Shown: positions 27,489-35,979 of the stretch, in pieces
Position numbering within the stretch: position 1 is the stretch's first letter
Layout: each line of letters begins with the position of its first letter
DNA from: Winslowiella arboricola
GTDB taxonomy: Bacteria; Pseudomonadota; Gammaproteobacteria; Enterobacterales; Enterobacteriaceae
Reading direction: 5' to 3'
NCBI RefSeq assembly: GCF_025527015.1
Contig: NZ_JAODIM010000032.1
Span: 1-64,000, forward strand
DNA length: 64,000 nt
Notes under the pieces: model-generated
Databases searched by the model: none
Seen by the model: only the letters and a program-made list of their open reading frames with translations
Told to the model about the DNA's origin: nothing
Translations under genes and position numbers: made by a program

Positions 27489-28772
27489 ATGAAGAAACAC
27501 ACGATCGCGCCTAAACGCTGGTGGTACATCATGCCCATCGTGTTTATCACCTACAGTCTGGCGTATCTCGACCGGGCGAACTTTAGCTTCGCCTCTGCGG
27601 CGGGTATCAATGACGATTTAGGCATTACTAAGGGTATGTCATCGCTGCTGGGCGCCCTGTTCTTCCTTGGTTATTTCTTTTTCCAGATCCCCGGCGCAAT
27701 TTATGCTGAACGCCGCAGTGTGAAAAAGCTGATTTTCTGGTGTTTGATTCTGTGGGGTGGTTGCGCGTCACTGACCGGAGTGGTCAGCAATATCCCGATG
27801 CTGGCCGCTATCCGCTTTGTGCTTGGCGTGGTGGAAGCGGCGGTGATGCCAGCGATGCTGATTTATATCAGTAACTGGTTTACCAAATCGGAGCGCTCGC
27901 GCGCCAATACCTTCCTGATCCTCGGTAATCCGGTGACGGTGCTGTGGATGTCGGTGGTCTCCGGTTATCTGATTGAATCCTTCGGCTGGCGGGAAATGTT
28001 TATCTTTGAAGGTATTCCGGCGGTGATCTGGGCAGTCGCCTGGTGGTTTATGGTGCAGGATAAACCGGCGCAGGCCAAATGGCTGAGCAACGAAGAGAAA
28101 GCCGCGCTACAGGCCGAGCTGAAAAGAGAGCAGGAGAGCATTAAAGCGGTGCCCAACTATCGCGCTGCCTTTAAATCGCGCAATGTCATCCTGCTGTGTA
28201 TGCAGTATTTCGCCTGGAGCATCGGGGTTTATGGTTTCGTGCTGTGGTTGCCATCAATACTGCGCAACGGCACACAAATGGGTATGGTAGAGGCAGGCTG
28301 GCTTTCGGCGGTACCTTATCTGGCGGCAACCATTGCGATGATTATTGTCTCCTGGGCGTCGGATAAGTTACAGAACCGTAAACTGTTTGTCTGGCCGTTA
28401 CTGTTAATTGGCGCGCTGGCGTTTTTAGGTTCATATCTGATTGGGCCGGGACATTTCTGGATCTCCTATGCCCTGCTGGTGATTGCAGGCGCCGCGATGT
28501 ACGCCCCTTATGGCCCGTTCTTCGCCATTATTCCGGAGATGTTGCCGCGCAATGTCTCCGGGGGTGCCATGGCGCTGATTAACAGCATGGGCGCACTGGG
28601 TTCCTTTACCGGCTCATGGTTTGTTGGCTATCTTAATGGCGCCACCGGCAACCCGTCAGCCTCCTATATCTTTATGGGTGCGGCGCTGCTGGTTGCGGTC
28701 TGGCTAACGCTTATCGTTAAACCCGCGGCTGCTCAGCAGCCAGCGGTGGGTCCGGGCGCAAAACACGCCTGA
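27489..28772 (+). CDS. kguT: 2-Ketogluconate MFS transporter
   Basis: A 427-residue major facilitator of the anion:cation symporter group with 12 predicted membrane segments. Visible motifs are [20 protein letters not shown] in TM1, [19 protein letters not shown], and [20 protein letters not shown]. It belongs to the same subfamily as Pseudomonas KguT and plant-associated tartrate/galactonate carriers. It follows kguK after 91 bp (AGAGGA before the ATG) and should import 2-ketogluconate across the inner membrane. Confidence 0.85.
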   Translation: MKKHTIAPKRWWYIMPIVFITYSLAYLDRANFSFASAAGINDDLGITKGMSSLLGALFFLGYFFFQIPGAIYAERRSVKKLIFWCLILWGGCASLTGVVSNIPMLAAIRFVLGVVEAAVMPAMLIYISNWFTKSERSRANTFLILGNPVTVLWMSVVSGYLIESFGWREMFIFEGIPAVIWAVAWWFMVQDKPAQAKWLSNEEKAALQAELKREQESIKAVPNYRAAFKSRNVILLCMQYFAWSIGVYGFVLWLPSILRNGTQMGMVEAGWLSAVPYLAATIAMIIVSWASDKLQNRKLFVWPLLLIGALAFLGSYLIGPGHFWISYALLVIAGAAMYAPYGPFFAIIPEMLPRNVSGGAMALINSMGALGSFTGSWFVGYLNGATGNPSASYIFMGAALLVAVWLTLIVKPAAAQQPAVGPGAKHA

Positions 28773-28799
28773 AAGCGGCCCCGTCGTTAACATTATCCA

Positions 28800-28819
28800 G
28801 GGCGGCAAACTTGCCGCCC
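28800..28819. repeat. REP-like hairpin between kguT and ghrB
   Basis: GGGCGGCAA/TTGCCGCCC is a perfect 9-bp stem with a 2-base spacer. It resembles the window's REP palindromes but has a different loop and no GTAG flank. As an intercistronic hairpin it could lower or separately stabilise ghrB expression. Confidence 0.6.
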
Positions 28820-28845
28820 AACATGCTTTTAACAGGGAGACACGC

Positions 28846-29820
28846 ATGAAACCTTCAGTGGTGCTGTATAAGTCCTTGCCTGACGATTTACGCCAGCGTC
28901 TTGACCAACACTTTTCCGTAACTGAAATCAGCGGCCTGACGCCAGAAAATATCGCGAAATATGCAGAGGTGCTGCAATCAGCGGAAGGCATTCTCGGCTC
29001 TGGTGGCAAAGTAGATGGCGAGTTTCTGGCCAAAGCGCCAAAACTGCGCGCGGCGTCGACCGTTTCCGTGGGCTATGACAATTTTGACGTCGACGCGCTG
29101 AATCAGCGCGGAGTGGTGCTGATGCATACGCCAACCGTGCTGACTGAAACCGTGGCCGACACCATGATGGCGCTGGTACTGGCATCCGCCCGCCGCGTAG
29201 TGGAAGTTGCCGAGCGGGTTAAAGCTGGCGAGTGGCAGAGCAGCGTCGGCCCGGACTGGTTTGGCATTGATGTGCATCATAAGAAACTGGGGATTCTGGG
29301 GATGGGTCGTATCGGCCTGGCGCTGGCGCAGCGTGCCCACTTCGGTTTTAGCATGCCGATTCTGTATAACGCACGTAAGCATCATGAAGAAGCGGAACAG
29401 CGGTTTGACGCACAGTATTGCGATCTTGATACGCTGCTGAAAGAGTCCGATTTCCTCTGTATCAGCCTGCCGCTGACCGAACAGACCCATCATCTGATTG
29501 GCCAGGAGCAGCTGGCGAAAATGAAGCCGAGCGCGATTCTGATCAATGCCGGACGCGGCCCGGTGGTGGATGAGCAGGCGCTGATCGCGGCGCTGAAAGA
29601 TGGCACAATCTATGCCGCCGGTCTCGACGTCTTTGAGCAGGAACCGCTGCCGTCCAGCTCTCCGCTGCTGGAGCTGCCAAATGTGGTGGCGCTGCCGCAT
29701 ATCGGTTCCGCTACCCATGAAACACGTTATGGCATGGCGAAAGATGCGGTGGATAACTTGATCGCCGCCCTGACCGGTAAAGTTGAGAAGAACTGCGTTA
29801 ACCCACAGCTGTTGAAATAA
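28846..29820 (+). CDS. ghrB: 2-Ketoaldonate / glyoxylate-hydroxypyruvate reductase
   Basis: A D-isomer-specific 2-hydroxyacid dehydrogenase of 324 residues, as in E. coli GhrB (TkrA). The NADPH-binding motif [19 protein letters not shown] is present. Catalytic residues sit in [27 protein letters not shown] and [12 protein letters not shown] (the Glu/His pair). E. coli GhrB reduces 2-ketogluconate, glyoxylate and hydroxypyruvate. Here it closes the kgu cluster, where Pseudomonas kguD encodes the 2-keto-6-phosphogluconate reductase, so it probably forms 6-phosphogluconate or gluconate. A REP cluster follows the stop. Confidence 0.93.
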   Translation: MKPSVVLYKSLPDDLRQRLDQHFSVTEISGLTPENIAKYAEVLQSAEGILGSGGKVDGEFLAKAPKLRAASTVSVGYDNFDVDALNQRGVVLMHTPTVLTETVADTMMALVLASARRVVEVAERVKAGEWQSSVGPDWFGIDVHHKKLGILGMGRIGLALAQRAHFGFSMPILYNARKHHEEAEQRFDAQYCDLDTLLKESDFLCISLPLTEQTHHLIGQEQLAKMKPSAILINAGRGPVVDEQALIAALKDGTIYAAGLDVFEQEPLPSSSPLLELPNVVALPHIGSATHETRYGMAKDAVDNLIAALTGKVEKNCVNPQLLK

Positions 29821-29830
29821 TCTTGTTAGC

Positions 29831-29936
29831 GGGCGGCGAGAACGCCGCCCCTACATCAGGTGACCGTAGGGGCGGCGTTCTCGCCACCCGTCCCGATAAT
29901 TTCCGCGATAAGTCATAACGGCGTTCTCGCCGCCCC
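29831..29936. repeat. REP cluster (two full copies and one partial) after ghrB
   Basis: Copies at 29831-29854 and 29866-29889 form the usual inverted pair; the second has one stem mismatch (CGCCACCC). A shorter third palindrome (CGGCG-TTCT-CGCCG) lies at about 29919-29932. The rest of the 221-bp gap to avtA shows no gene. Confidence 0.8.
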
Positions 29937-30041
29937 TGCCCGTTCGCGAAGTTCACATCCCGCCACACGATAGCCATTGCACCCCTTTTAACGCGGCGTT
30001 ATGGTGATTGACCCTATGCGATAACAAATGATTTACAGGTT

Positions 30042-31295
30042 ATGACTTTTTCGGCTTTTGGTGACAAATTTACACGCCATTCAGGCATTACCCGCCTGAT
30101 GGAAGATATGGGCGAAGGCTTACGCACGCCCGGCGCGGTAATGCTGGGCGGCGGTAATCCGGCGCAAATTCCGGCAATGAATGACTATTTTCAGCAGTTG
30201 CTGCAACAGATGCATGATGAAGGCAAACTGACCGATGCACTGTGCAATTATGATGGCCCGCGCGGCAAAGCCGTTCTGCTGGATGCGCTGGCTGAGATGC
30301 TGCGCGAACACCTTGGCTGGCAGATTTCACCGCAGAATATTGCCCTGACCAACGGCAGCCAGAGCGCGTTTTTCTATCTGTTTAACCTGTATGCCGGTCG
30401 CCGGGCCGACGGCAGCAAAAAGCGCGTACTGTTTCCGCTGGCACCAGAATATCTCGGCTATGCCGATGCCGGCCTTGATGAAGACCTGTTTGTTTCGGCG
30501 AAACCCAATATTGAATTACTGCCGGAAGGACAGTTTAAATATCATGTCGATTTCGAGCATTTGCAGATCACCGACGATACCGGCTTAATCTGCGTCTCAC
30601 GCCCGACCAATCCCACCGGTAATGTGATTACCGACGAAGAGTTAATGAAACTCGATGTGCTGGCGCAACAGCACGATATCCCGCTGCTGATCGATAATGC
30701 TTACGGCGTGCCGTTCCCGGGGATTATCTTTAGCGAAGTACGCCCGCTGTGGAATCCGAATATTATCCTGTGTATGAGCCTGTCGAAACTGGGTCTGCCG
30801 GGTTCGCGCTGCGGCATTATTATTGCCGATGAGAAAGTGATCTCCGCGATCAGCAATATGAACGGCATTATCAGCCTTGCGCCGGGCAGTATCGGGCCAG
30901 CTATCGCCACCGAGATGATTAAGCGTGGCGATCTGTTACGTTTGTCTGAAGAGGTGATTAAACCTTTCTATCAGCAGCGCGTTAACGAGACGATTGCGGT
31001 TATTCGCCGCTATTTACCCGCAGAACGCTGCCTGATCCATAAACCGGAAGGGGCAATTTTCCTCTGGCTGTGGTTTCAGGATCTGCCGATTAGTACCGAA
31101 CTGCTCTATCAGCGCCTGAAGCAGCGTGGCGTATTAATGGTGCCCGGCCACTTCTTCTTCCCCGGACTGGAACATGAATGGCCGCACACCCATCAGTGCA
31201 TGCGCATGAACTATGTGCCGGACAGCGAGACGATTGAGAAAGGTATTCGCATTCTGGCGGAAGAGGTTGAGCGCGCTCACGTGGAAGCGGTGTAA
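30042..31295 (+). CDS. avtA: Valine-pyruvate aminotransferase
   Basis: PLP-dependent class I/II aminotransferase (transaminase C) interconverting valine and pyruvate with 2-ketoisovalerate and alanine. It is 417 residues, identical in length to E. coli AvtA. Key tracts: MLGGGNPAQIPAMNDYF, NGSQSAFFYLFNLYAGRRAD, SRPTNPTGNVITDEEL, and the PLP lysine in CMSLSKLGLPGSRCG. The ribosome site is weak. No partner gene is adjacent. Confidence 0.96.
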   Translation: MTFSAFGDKFTRHSGITRLMEDMGEGLRTPGAVMLGGGNPAQIPAMNDYFQQLLQQMHDEGKLTDALCNYDGPRGKAVLLDALAEMLREHLGWQISPQNIALTNGSQSAFFYLFNLYAGRRADGSKKRVLFPLAPEYLGYADAGLDEDLFVSAKPNIELLPEGQFKYHVDFEHLQITDDTGLICVSRPTNPTGNVITDEELMKLDVLAQQHDIPLLIDNAYGVPFPGIIFSEVRPLWNPNIILCMSLSKLGLPGSRCGIIIADEKVISAISNMNGIISLAPGSIGPAIATEMIKRGDLLRLSEEVIKPFYQQRVNETIAVIRRYLPAERCLIHKPEGAIFLWLWFQDLPISTELLYQRLKQRGVLMVPGHFFFPGLEHEWPHTHQCMRMNYVPDSETIEKGIRILAEEVERAHVEAV

Positions 31296-31328
31296 GCGGG
31301 TTGGCAGACGGTTGTTCCCCCGCCCCCG

Positions 31329-31352
31329 CCCTCCTCCATTTATGGGGGAGGG
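31329..31352. repeat. Second-family GC-rich hairpin after avtA
   Basis: CCCTCCTCCA and TGGGGGAGGG pair over 10 bp with one G-T wobble. It resembles the hairpin at 60257-60281 (CCCTCCCCCGT/ACGGGGGAGGG) and not the GTAG-REP family. It could serve as the avtA terminator. The remaining 346-bp gap to the oxygenase gene holds two short inverted repeats listed separately and no gene. Confidence 0.6.
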
Positions 31353-31458
31353 TGACGTTCTTCTATGATGTCACTGGCATCGCGGATTGCCAGCTTAACC
31401 TGCCCGGCAACCTGGCGATAACCGCCCTTCACGACACCTTATCAAGCCATTGATTGTA

Positions 31459-31525
31459 TTAGTTAATATAACTAAATAAAATATTTCTGCTCACAACAAA
31501 GTGATCCCAGGCTATCGTATAGCCT
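31459..31525. promoter_or_regulatory. Two 7-3-7 inverted repeats upstream of the oxygenase gene
   Basis: TTAGTTA-ATA-TAACTAA (31459-31475) and AGGCTAT-CGT-ATAGCCT (31509-31525) are both perfect 7-bp inverted repeats with 3-base spacers, centred 50 bp apart in an AT-rich stretch. They look like binding sites for one or two dimeric regulators, or short RNA hairpins. No regulator gene is adjacent. Confidence 0.4.
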
Positions 31526-31641
31526 TACAGCTTGTACGCGATACTCTTCTTTGTCTTTAGAACAACATACTGAGGTTCGTGTCTGGCTGGCGTCGAATGA
31601 ACAATCATGAGCTTAATGGATTCACTTTATCGGAGTAGATC

Positions 31642-32442
31642 ATGGCCATTTTTAATCAGATTCGCGTTATTAATCCTGGCATGTTTGTCGATACTACCTG
31701 GCTTGATGATATTGTTACCGCGCGTATCCCGTTGCTGGTGTTACGGGGTTTTTTGACAGCGGATGTCGCCAATACAGTAGTCAAAGACTTAACACAGTGT
31801 CGGGACAAAACACGATACCCCTCTCCCCCCAATGATGCATTAACCACTCTTGGCCCCTATCTGGCGCAATACACCGCGACGCCAGGAAACTACTTTACTG
31901 AACTGCGTGATCTGCAACCGTCGTTGCCCGCTTCATTGATGACGCTAAAAGAGAGCGTCTATCAGTGGGTGAAGAAGGCGCTGAAGCTGGAAACGCTGCA
32001 AACTGCGCAGGAGCCTGAGCTGGGAACCTATTCCGGCGCGATTGTGCGTTTTCATGCCGACGGCGTCGCCAACCCGCTGCACAACGATCTGATCGTACGG
32101 GATGCCGCCGAGAGCGGCCTGGCAGTGACCAATATTCTGCATCAGCTGAGCTGCGTGGTCTGTCTGCAGGCGTGCGACAGCGGCGGCGTGCTGCGCGTCT
32201 ACAAGAAGAAGTGGCAGCAGGAAGATGAGCAGTTCAAAACGCCGGGTGAGCTGGGTTATCAAAGCGCGGTAGTGGATGACTGCGAAACCTGTGAATTCAG
32301 CCCGCGTAAAGGCGATGTCTATATTTTCAATCCCGCTTACTACCACGAAATCGACCGGGTATCCGGTGATACCCGCATTACGATGGGGTTCTTCTTCGGT
32401 TTAACCGACAAGAAAATGAAGAATGCGATCGCCTGGAGTTAA
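31642..32442 (+). CDS. 2-Oxoglutarate-Fe(II) dioxygenase-like protein
   Basis: A 266-residue soluble protein with the double-stranded beta-helix signature of 2OG-Fe(II) oxygenases. His147-x-Asp149 (PLHNDLIV) and distal His235 (PAYYHEID) would bind iron, and Arg245 (SGDTRITMGF) would bind 2-oxoglutarate. The GG turn in QACDSGGVLRVYK is also typical. A second HxD (His138, FHADG) makes the first ligand slightly ambiguous. Asp rather than Ala/Gly in HxD argues for hydroxylase, not halogenase, chemistry. CGGAG lies 7 bases before the ATG. The gene stands alone, and the substrate is unknown. Confidence 0.72.
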   Translation: MAIFNQIRVINPGMFVDTTWLDDIVTARIPLLVLRGFLTADVANTVVKDLTQCRDKTRYPSPPNDALTTLGPYLAQYTATPGNYFTELRDLQPSLPASLMTLKESVYQWVKKALKLETLQTAQEPELGTYSGAIVRFHADGVANPLHNDLIVRDAAESGLAVTNILHQLSCVVCLQACDSGGVLRVYKKKWQQEDEQFKTPGELGYQSAVVDDCETCEFSPRKGDVYIFNPAYYHEIDRVSGDTRITMGFFFGLTDKKMKNAIAWS

Positions 32443-32449
32443 CCATCCC

Positions 32450-32473
32450 GTAGGGGCGGCGTTCTCGCCGCCC
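32450..32473. repeat. Single REP after the oxygenase gene
   Basis: GTAG followed by GGGCGGCG-TTCT-CGCCGCCC, 8 bp past the oxygenase stop. This is a complete single copy in the same orientation as 36-59. Confidence 0.85.
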
Positions 32474-32598
32474 GTGCCTGGCATTTGCAACTGTGGTGAT
32501 GCCGCCAGAAGGCCGCACCAGAGGCTAATCAGTGCGATTCGCGTTAATGCGCCGGTTACGGCTAACGCTTAACCCGCGCGTCGAAGAAGGAAAGTGTT

Positions 32599-33513
32599 AT
32601 GTCGGTCAAAGATATGTTGCTGGCTCTCTGTGTGGTGATTGCCTGGGGGGTGAATTTTGTCGTTATTAAAGTGGGTCTTCACGATATGCCGCCGTTTCTT
32701 CTGGCCGGATTGCGTTTCGCGCTGGTGGCGCTGCCAGCGATTTTCTTTGTCAAACCGCCCAAAATCCCGCTCAAATGGCTGGTGGTTTATGGCATGACCA
32801 TCAGTTTTGGTCAGTTCGCCTTTCTGTTTCTCGCCATCAAACTGGGGATGCCCGCGGGCATTGCCTCGCTGGTGATTCAGGCGCAGGCGTTTTTCACCAT
32901 TTTGCTGGGCGCAGTGATGCTTTCGGAAAAACTGCGCTGGAATCATATCGCCGGCATTCTGGTGGCAGCAGCAGGTATGCTGGTGCTGGCGCAAGCAGGG
33001 ATGGATAAGCAGAGCGGCAGCGGCATTACGCTGGTGACGTTGTTGCTAACGCTGGGCGCCGCACTCTCCTGGGCGCTGGGAAATATCACCAATAAGGTGA
33101 TTATGCGCAATAGCAACGTGCCGGTGATGTCGCTGGTGGTGTGGAGCGCGCTGGTGCCGGTGGCGCCATTCTTTCTCTGTTCATGGCTGTACGAAGGGCC
33201 ACAAGCTATCGTGTTAAGCCTGGTCAATATTAACGCTTCCACCATTCTGGCGCTGATTTACCTGGCGTTTATTGCCACTATTGTAGGTTATGCCATCTGG
33301 GGGAATCTGCTAAGTCGCTATGAAACCTGGCGCGTCGCGCCGCTGGCGCTGCTGGTGCCGGTGGTGGGGATACTCAGTGCGGCGTTGCTGCTGGATGAAA
33401 CGCTGTCGGCGATGCAGCTTGCCGGAGCGGCGATTATTATTGCGGGATTACTGCTGAATATGTTTGGCGGCTTACTGACATCCGCCCGCATCACGCGACA
33501 GCAGCATCAGTAA
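32599..33513 (+). CDS. eamA: O-acetylserine/cysteine exporter EamA
   Basis: Drug/metabolite transporter (DMT) superfamily, two EamA domains, about ten membrane segments, 304 residues (E. coli EamA/YdeD 299). Strong family tracts are AWGVNFVVIKVGLHDMPPF near the N-terminus, GMPAGIASLVIQAQAFFTI, SWALGNITNKVIM, and YETWRVAPLALLVPVVGI. It exports cysteine-pathway metabolites across the inner membrane. GAAGGAAAG lies before the ATG. It ends before a bidirectional hairpin shared with ibpA. Confidence 0.93.
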   Translation: MSVKDMLLALCVVIAWGVNFVVIKVGLHDMPPFLLAGLRFALVALPAIFFVKPPKIPLKWLVVYGMTISFGQFAFLFLAIKLGMPAGIASLVIQAQAFFTILLGAVMLSEKLRWNHIAGILVAAAGMLVLAQAGMDKQSGSGITLVTLLLTLGAALSWALGNITNKVIMRNSNVPVMSLVVWSALVPVAPFFLCSWLYEGPQAIVLSLVNINASTILALIYLAFIATIVGYAIWGNLLSRYETWRVAPLALLVPVVGILSAALLLDETLSAMQLAGAAIIIAGLLLNMFGGLLTSARITRQQHQ

Positions 33514-33520
33514 TAATAAC

Positions 33521-33543
33521 GGGGCCAGCATCAGACTGGCCCC
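33521..33543. terminator. Bidirectional hairpin between eamA and ibpA
   Basis: An 8-bp perfect stem (GGGGCCAG/CTGGCCCC) with a 7-base loop lies between two convergent genes, 7 bp after the eamA stop and 10 bp after the ibpA stop. There is no long U-tract on either side. Confidence 0.7.
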
Positions 33544-33553
33544 GCACTTAGCG

Positions 33554-33973
33554 TTATTTCAGAATTTCGATCCGACGTGGTTTCATCGATTCCGGCACCA
33601 CACGCTCCAGCTCGATATACAGCAGGCCGTTCTCTAAACGTGCATCACGTACATGCACATGTTCGGCCAGCTGGAATTTACGTTCGAAATTACGCTCGGC
33701 GATCCCCTGATACAGATACTGCCGTTCAGGTTGCTGCTCTTCGGCATGGGCGCCGCGTACAATCAGCAGATTGTCGTGGGAGGTGATATCCAGTTCACTC
33801 TGGGCAAAACCTGCCACCGCAATCGTAATTCGGTAGTGATTTTCATCCACCAGCTCCACATTATAGGGAGGATAACCACCGTTGCTCTGGCCCTGATTAG
33901 ATTCCAGCAGGTTAATCAGACGATCAAAACCAATGGCAGAACGGTAAAGTGGAGAGAGATCAAAGTTACGCAT
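33554..33973 (-). CDS. ibpA: Small heat-shock protein IbpA
   Basis: Inclusion-body-binding holdase that sequesters misfolded proteins for DnaK/ClpB, 139 residues (E. coli IbpA 137). It begins [19 protein letters not shown], has the alpha-crystallin domain ([20 protein letters not shown] through [13 protein letters not shown]), and ends in a short tail with RRIEILK for oligomer contacts. No ibpB follows, which matches the single-sHsp state described for Erwiniaceae. Upstream are a sigma-32-type promoter and a probable ROSE thermometer. Confidence 0.97.
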   Translation of the reverse strand: MRNFDLSPLYRSAIGFDRLINLLESNQGQSNGGYPPYNVELVDENHYRITIAVAGFAQSELDITSHDNLLIVRGAHAEEQQPERQYLYQGIAERNFERKFQLAEHVHVRDARLENGLLYIELERVVPESMKPRRIEILK

Positions 33974-34079
33974 AGTAATAGCTCCTGATTTTCAGCAAGT
34001 TGTCATCACAGCCTTCCACAATGGACAGGTTGCCAGTCATTAAAGCGGTACCCTGTCGGCGTACTCTTTGTGACCTTGA
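33974..34079 (-). promoter_or_regulatory. Probable ROSE-type RNA thermometer in the ibpA leader
   Basis: The predicted leader is about 106 nt. Just before the start it reads ACUUGCUGAAAAUCAGGAGC, so UUGCU can pair with the AGGAG ribosome site. UYGCU opposite the Shine-Dalgarno is the defining element of ROSE thermometers, which are known to control enterobacterial ibpA. Heating would melt the hairpin and allow translation. Folding of the upstream stem was not computed. Confidence 0.75.
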
Positions 34080-34086
34080 TTTAAAA

Positions 34087-34112
34087 ATGGTGACGATGCT
34101 GCCGCTTTCAAG
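34087..34112 (-). promoter_or_regulatory. Sigma-32 heat-shock promoter of ibpA
   Basis: On the minus strand CTTGAAA, 13 bases, then CACCATTT. The sigma-32 consensus is CTTGAAA-N11-16-CCCCATNT, so only one -10 base differs. The implied start near 34079 gives the leader length expected for ibpA. Confidence 0.82.
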
Positions 34113-34280
34113 AGCCAATCCTGTAATTTTTTTAACCATATTGCTGCGAATGGCATACACTCAGCAGAGATTCCGTCGGGAATCGGGCAAGAGTTACCAC
34201 AGAGTAACCGGGACGTTTCCCTGCCCGTCGACGGAGAAACTCAGCCAGGCATATGTCCATGACTGAAGGGATAATCAGAG

Positions 34281-34649
34281 ATGAAAGCAATTTATAATTA
34301 CCGTTTAGCCGGTTTATTTGCATGCTGCGCACTGGCAGGTACGACAGGTTGTTCAAGCGTCATGTCCCATACCGGGCCGAACCAGGGTTATTATCCCGGC
34401 ACTCGCGCCAGCGCCGCCATTATCACAGACGATAACAGCAGCTGGGCGCTGAAACCGCTGGCGGTGATCGATCTGCCGTTCTCCGCGGTGATGGACACCG
34501 TACTGCTGCCGTGGGATTACCTGCGTTCTGATGATGATAAAAGTGAGGATTCACCGCGCGAGCGCGTGCTGCGCAGTGAAAAACTGGCGCACACCGAGGA
34601 CAGTCTGAAAACTGTGGCGCCGATGGCGTCTAACTCAGCGCAGCCGTAA
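34281..34649 (+). CDS. yidQ: YceK/YidQ-family lipoprotein
   Basis: A 122-residue predicted lipoprotein with a signal peptide and Cys24 in a somewhat atypical lipobox (GTTGC). The mature part carries the family tracts YYPGTRASAAIITDD and PLAVIDLPFSAVMDTVLLPW. Function is unknown. It is divergent from ibpA, as in E. coli. Its last 20 bp overlap the 3' end of convergent yidR. Confidence 0.9.
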   Translation: MKAIYNYRLAGLFACCALAGTTGCSSVMSHTGPNQGYYPGTRASAAIITDDNSSWALKPLAVIDLPFSAVMDTVLLPWDYLRSDDDKSEDSPRERVLRSEKLAHTEDSLKTVAPMASNSAQP

Positions 34650-35898
34650 AGATCTGACGATAACCGTTGATATCGCGCGTAAAGGCCACCTGCTGGCCAT
34701 CAGGCGATATCACTACCGCATCACCCCCCGGCGCCTGATCGCTGCGCGCCGTTACTCTCTGCATCCTGCCGCTGGCTATCTCACACAGCATTACGCTGTT
34801 ATCACACACCAGTGCCACCGCCTGCCCGTCAGGATGCCAGCTAAAAGCGGACTGAATATCACTGCTGCTGTCAGTGATCTGCTGCGGCGCACCGCCGTTC
34901 GGCGAAATGGTCCATAGCTGAACCACACCCGTATCATCCTTCATCAGAAAAGCGATGGCGCTGCCATCCGGTGAAGCGCGCAGCCAGTGACGCGGCTGGC
35001 TGACCACGCCGGGATAGCGACGCCCGCCGCTAAAGGTCAGGCGACGCTGTATTACGCCACGCGGCGGCGCCGGTAAACGCGTTGCGCTGCCTTCCAGCGG
35101 CAGATCGCCCGCCAGCGCGAAGTCCTGCATTTTGGCTGGCAGATCGACAATAAACACCTCGGAGAGCTTCTCGCCATTGCTGTCCAGCGTATCGCCAATA
35201 AACGCCAGCGCCCAGCGCTGCTGGCTGCCGTCAGGTTTGCGATAGCCTTCAGCACCCATCCAGCCCTCTTCGTAAGCGCGATTGATCTCATCGCTGCCCG
35301 GCACCGGTGTGGCGGTGGTCTGGCTGACCAGTACGCAAAAGTGGCTGCCATCGTATTCACGCGGATGCTGTTTGTGCGGACAAACCGCATGCAGCGGCAC
35401 CGCAACCCCGACGTTACGCAAATCTTCGGCGCGGTCCCATTCATGCATCACATGATCGTTATAGGTAAAACTCAGACGTGAACCGTCGGGGCTAAAAACA
35501 TGCACATGCGAGCCGCCACGCAGCGCTCCGGGCGTAAAAGGCGGGGTGATATCGCAGGCATCAAGGTTTTCCGCCACGCCATGCTGGACGATCACCCCGC
35601 GGCGATGATGAAAATCATACTGCCAGTATGCATCGGGGTTTTCCGGCCCGTGAATACAGACGTAACGCGGCGGTAAATCGGGACTGGCGGTCACCACGCC
35701 GACGTGCGCCCCCTGACTGGCCTGATACAACACTTCTGTCGCCGCCGTGCGGGTATTGACGCGCTCGATGGTCAGACTGGTGAAGGAGGCGCCGGAAGGG
35801 CGCAGATCGTAGACCAGCCATTGGCTGTCGGCGGTCCAGATGTTGATATTGGTGAGCTGATGGTTCCGGTCATCAAAAGTAAGCTGTTTTTCCGTCAT
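34630..35898 (-). CDS. yidR: DUF3748 beta-propeller-like protein YidR
   Basis: A 422-residue protein resembling E. coli YidR (DUF3748). Several PD40/TolB-like repeats are visible (HVFSPDGSRLSFTYNDH, RASPDGSAIAFLMKDD, SWHPDGQAVALVCDN, VISPDGQQVAFTRDIN), implying a beta-propeller. Such folds resemble oligogalacturonate lyase and TolB, but activity is unknown. I start it at the ATG 35898 (MTEKQLTFDD) with AAGGG upstream; the frame is open a further 17 codons. The 3' end overlaps yidQ tail-to-tail. Confidence 0.88.
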   Translation of the reverse strand: MTEKQLTFDDRNHQLTNINIWTADSQWLVYDLRPSGASFTSLTIERVNTRTAATEVLYQASQGAHVGVVTASPDLPPRYVCIHGPENPDAYWQYDFHHRRGVIVQHGVAENLDACDITPPFTPGALRGGSHVHVFSPDGSRLSFTYNDHVMHEWDRAEDLRNVGVAVPLHAVCPHKQHPREYDGSHFCVLVSQTTATPVPGSDEINRAYEEGWMGAEGYRKPDGSQQRWALAFIGDTLDSNGEKLSEVFIVDLPAKMQDFALAGDLPLEGSATRLPAPPRGVIQRRLTFSGGRRYPGVVSQPRHWLRASPDGSAIAFLMKDDTGVVQLWTISPNGGAPQQITDSSSDIQSAFSWHPDGQAVALVCDNSVMLCEIASGRMQRVTARSDQAPGGDAVVISPDGQQVAFTRDINGYRQIFTAALS

Positions 35899-35979
35899 CG
35901 GGGTTACCCTTAGTGAGGCATGCACTAAGGGTAAAACATTCGCTGGCATCAGGACAGATAAGCCAGCAAACTGTTGCGG

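Noticed and set aside
28978-29718. A 246-codon minus-strand frame opposite ghrB
   Set aside because: His/Gln/Arg-rich translation typical of an antisense shadow; ghrB is certain.
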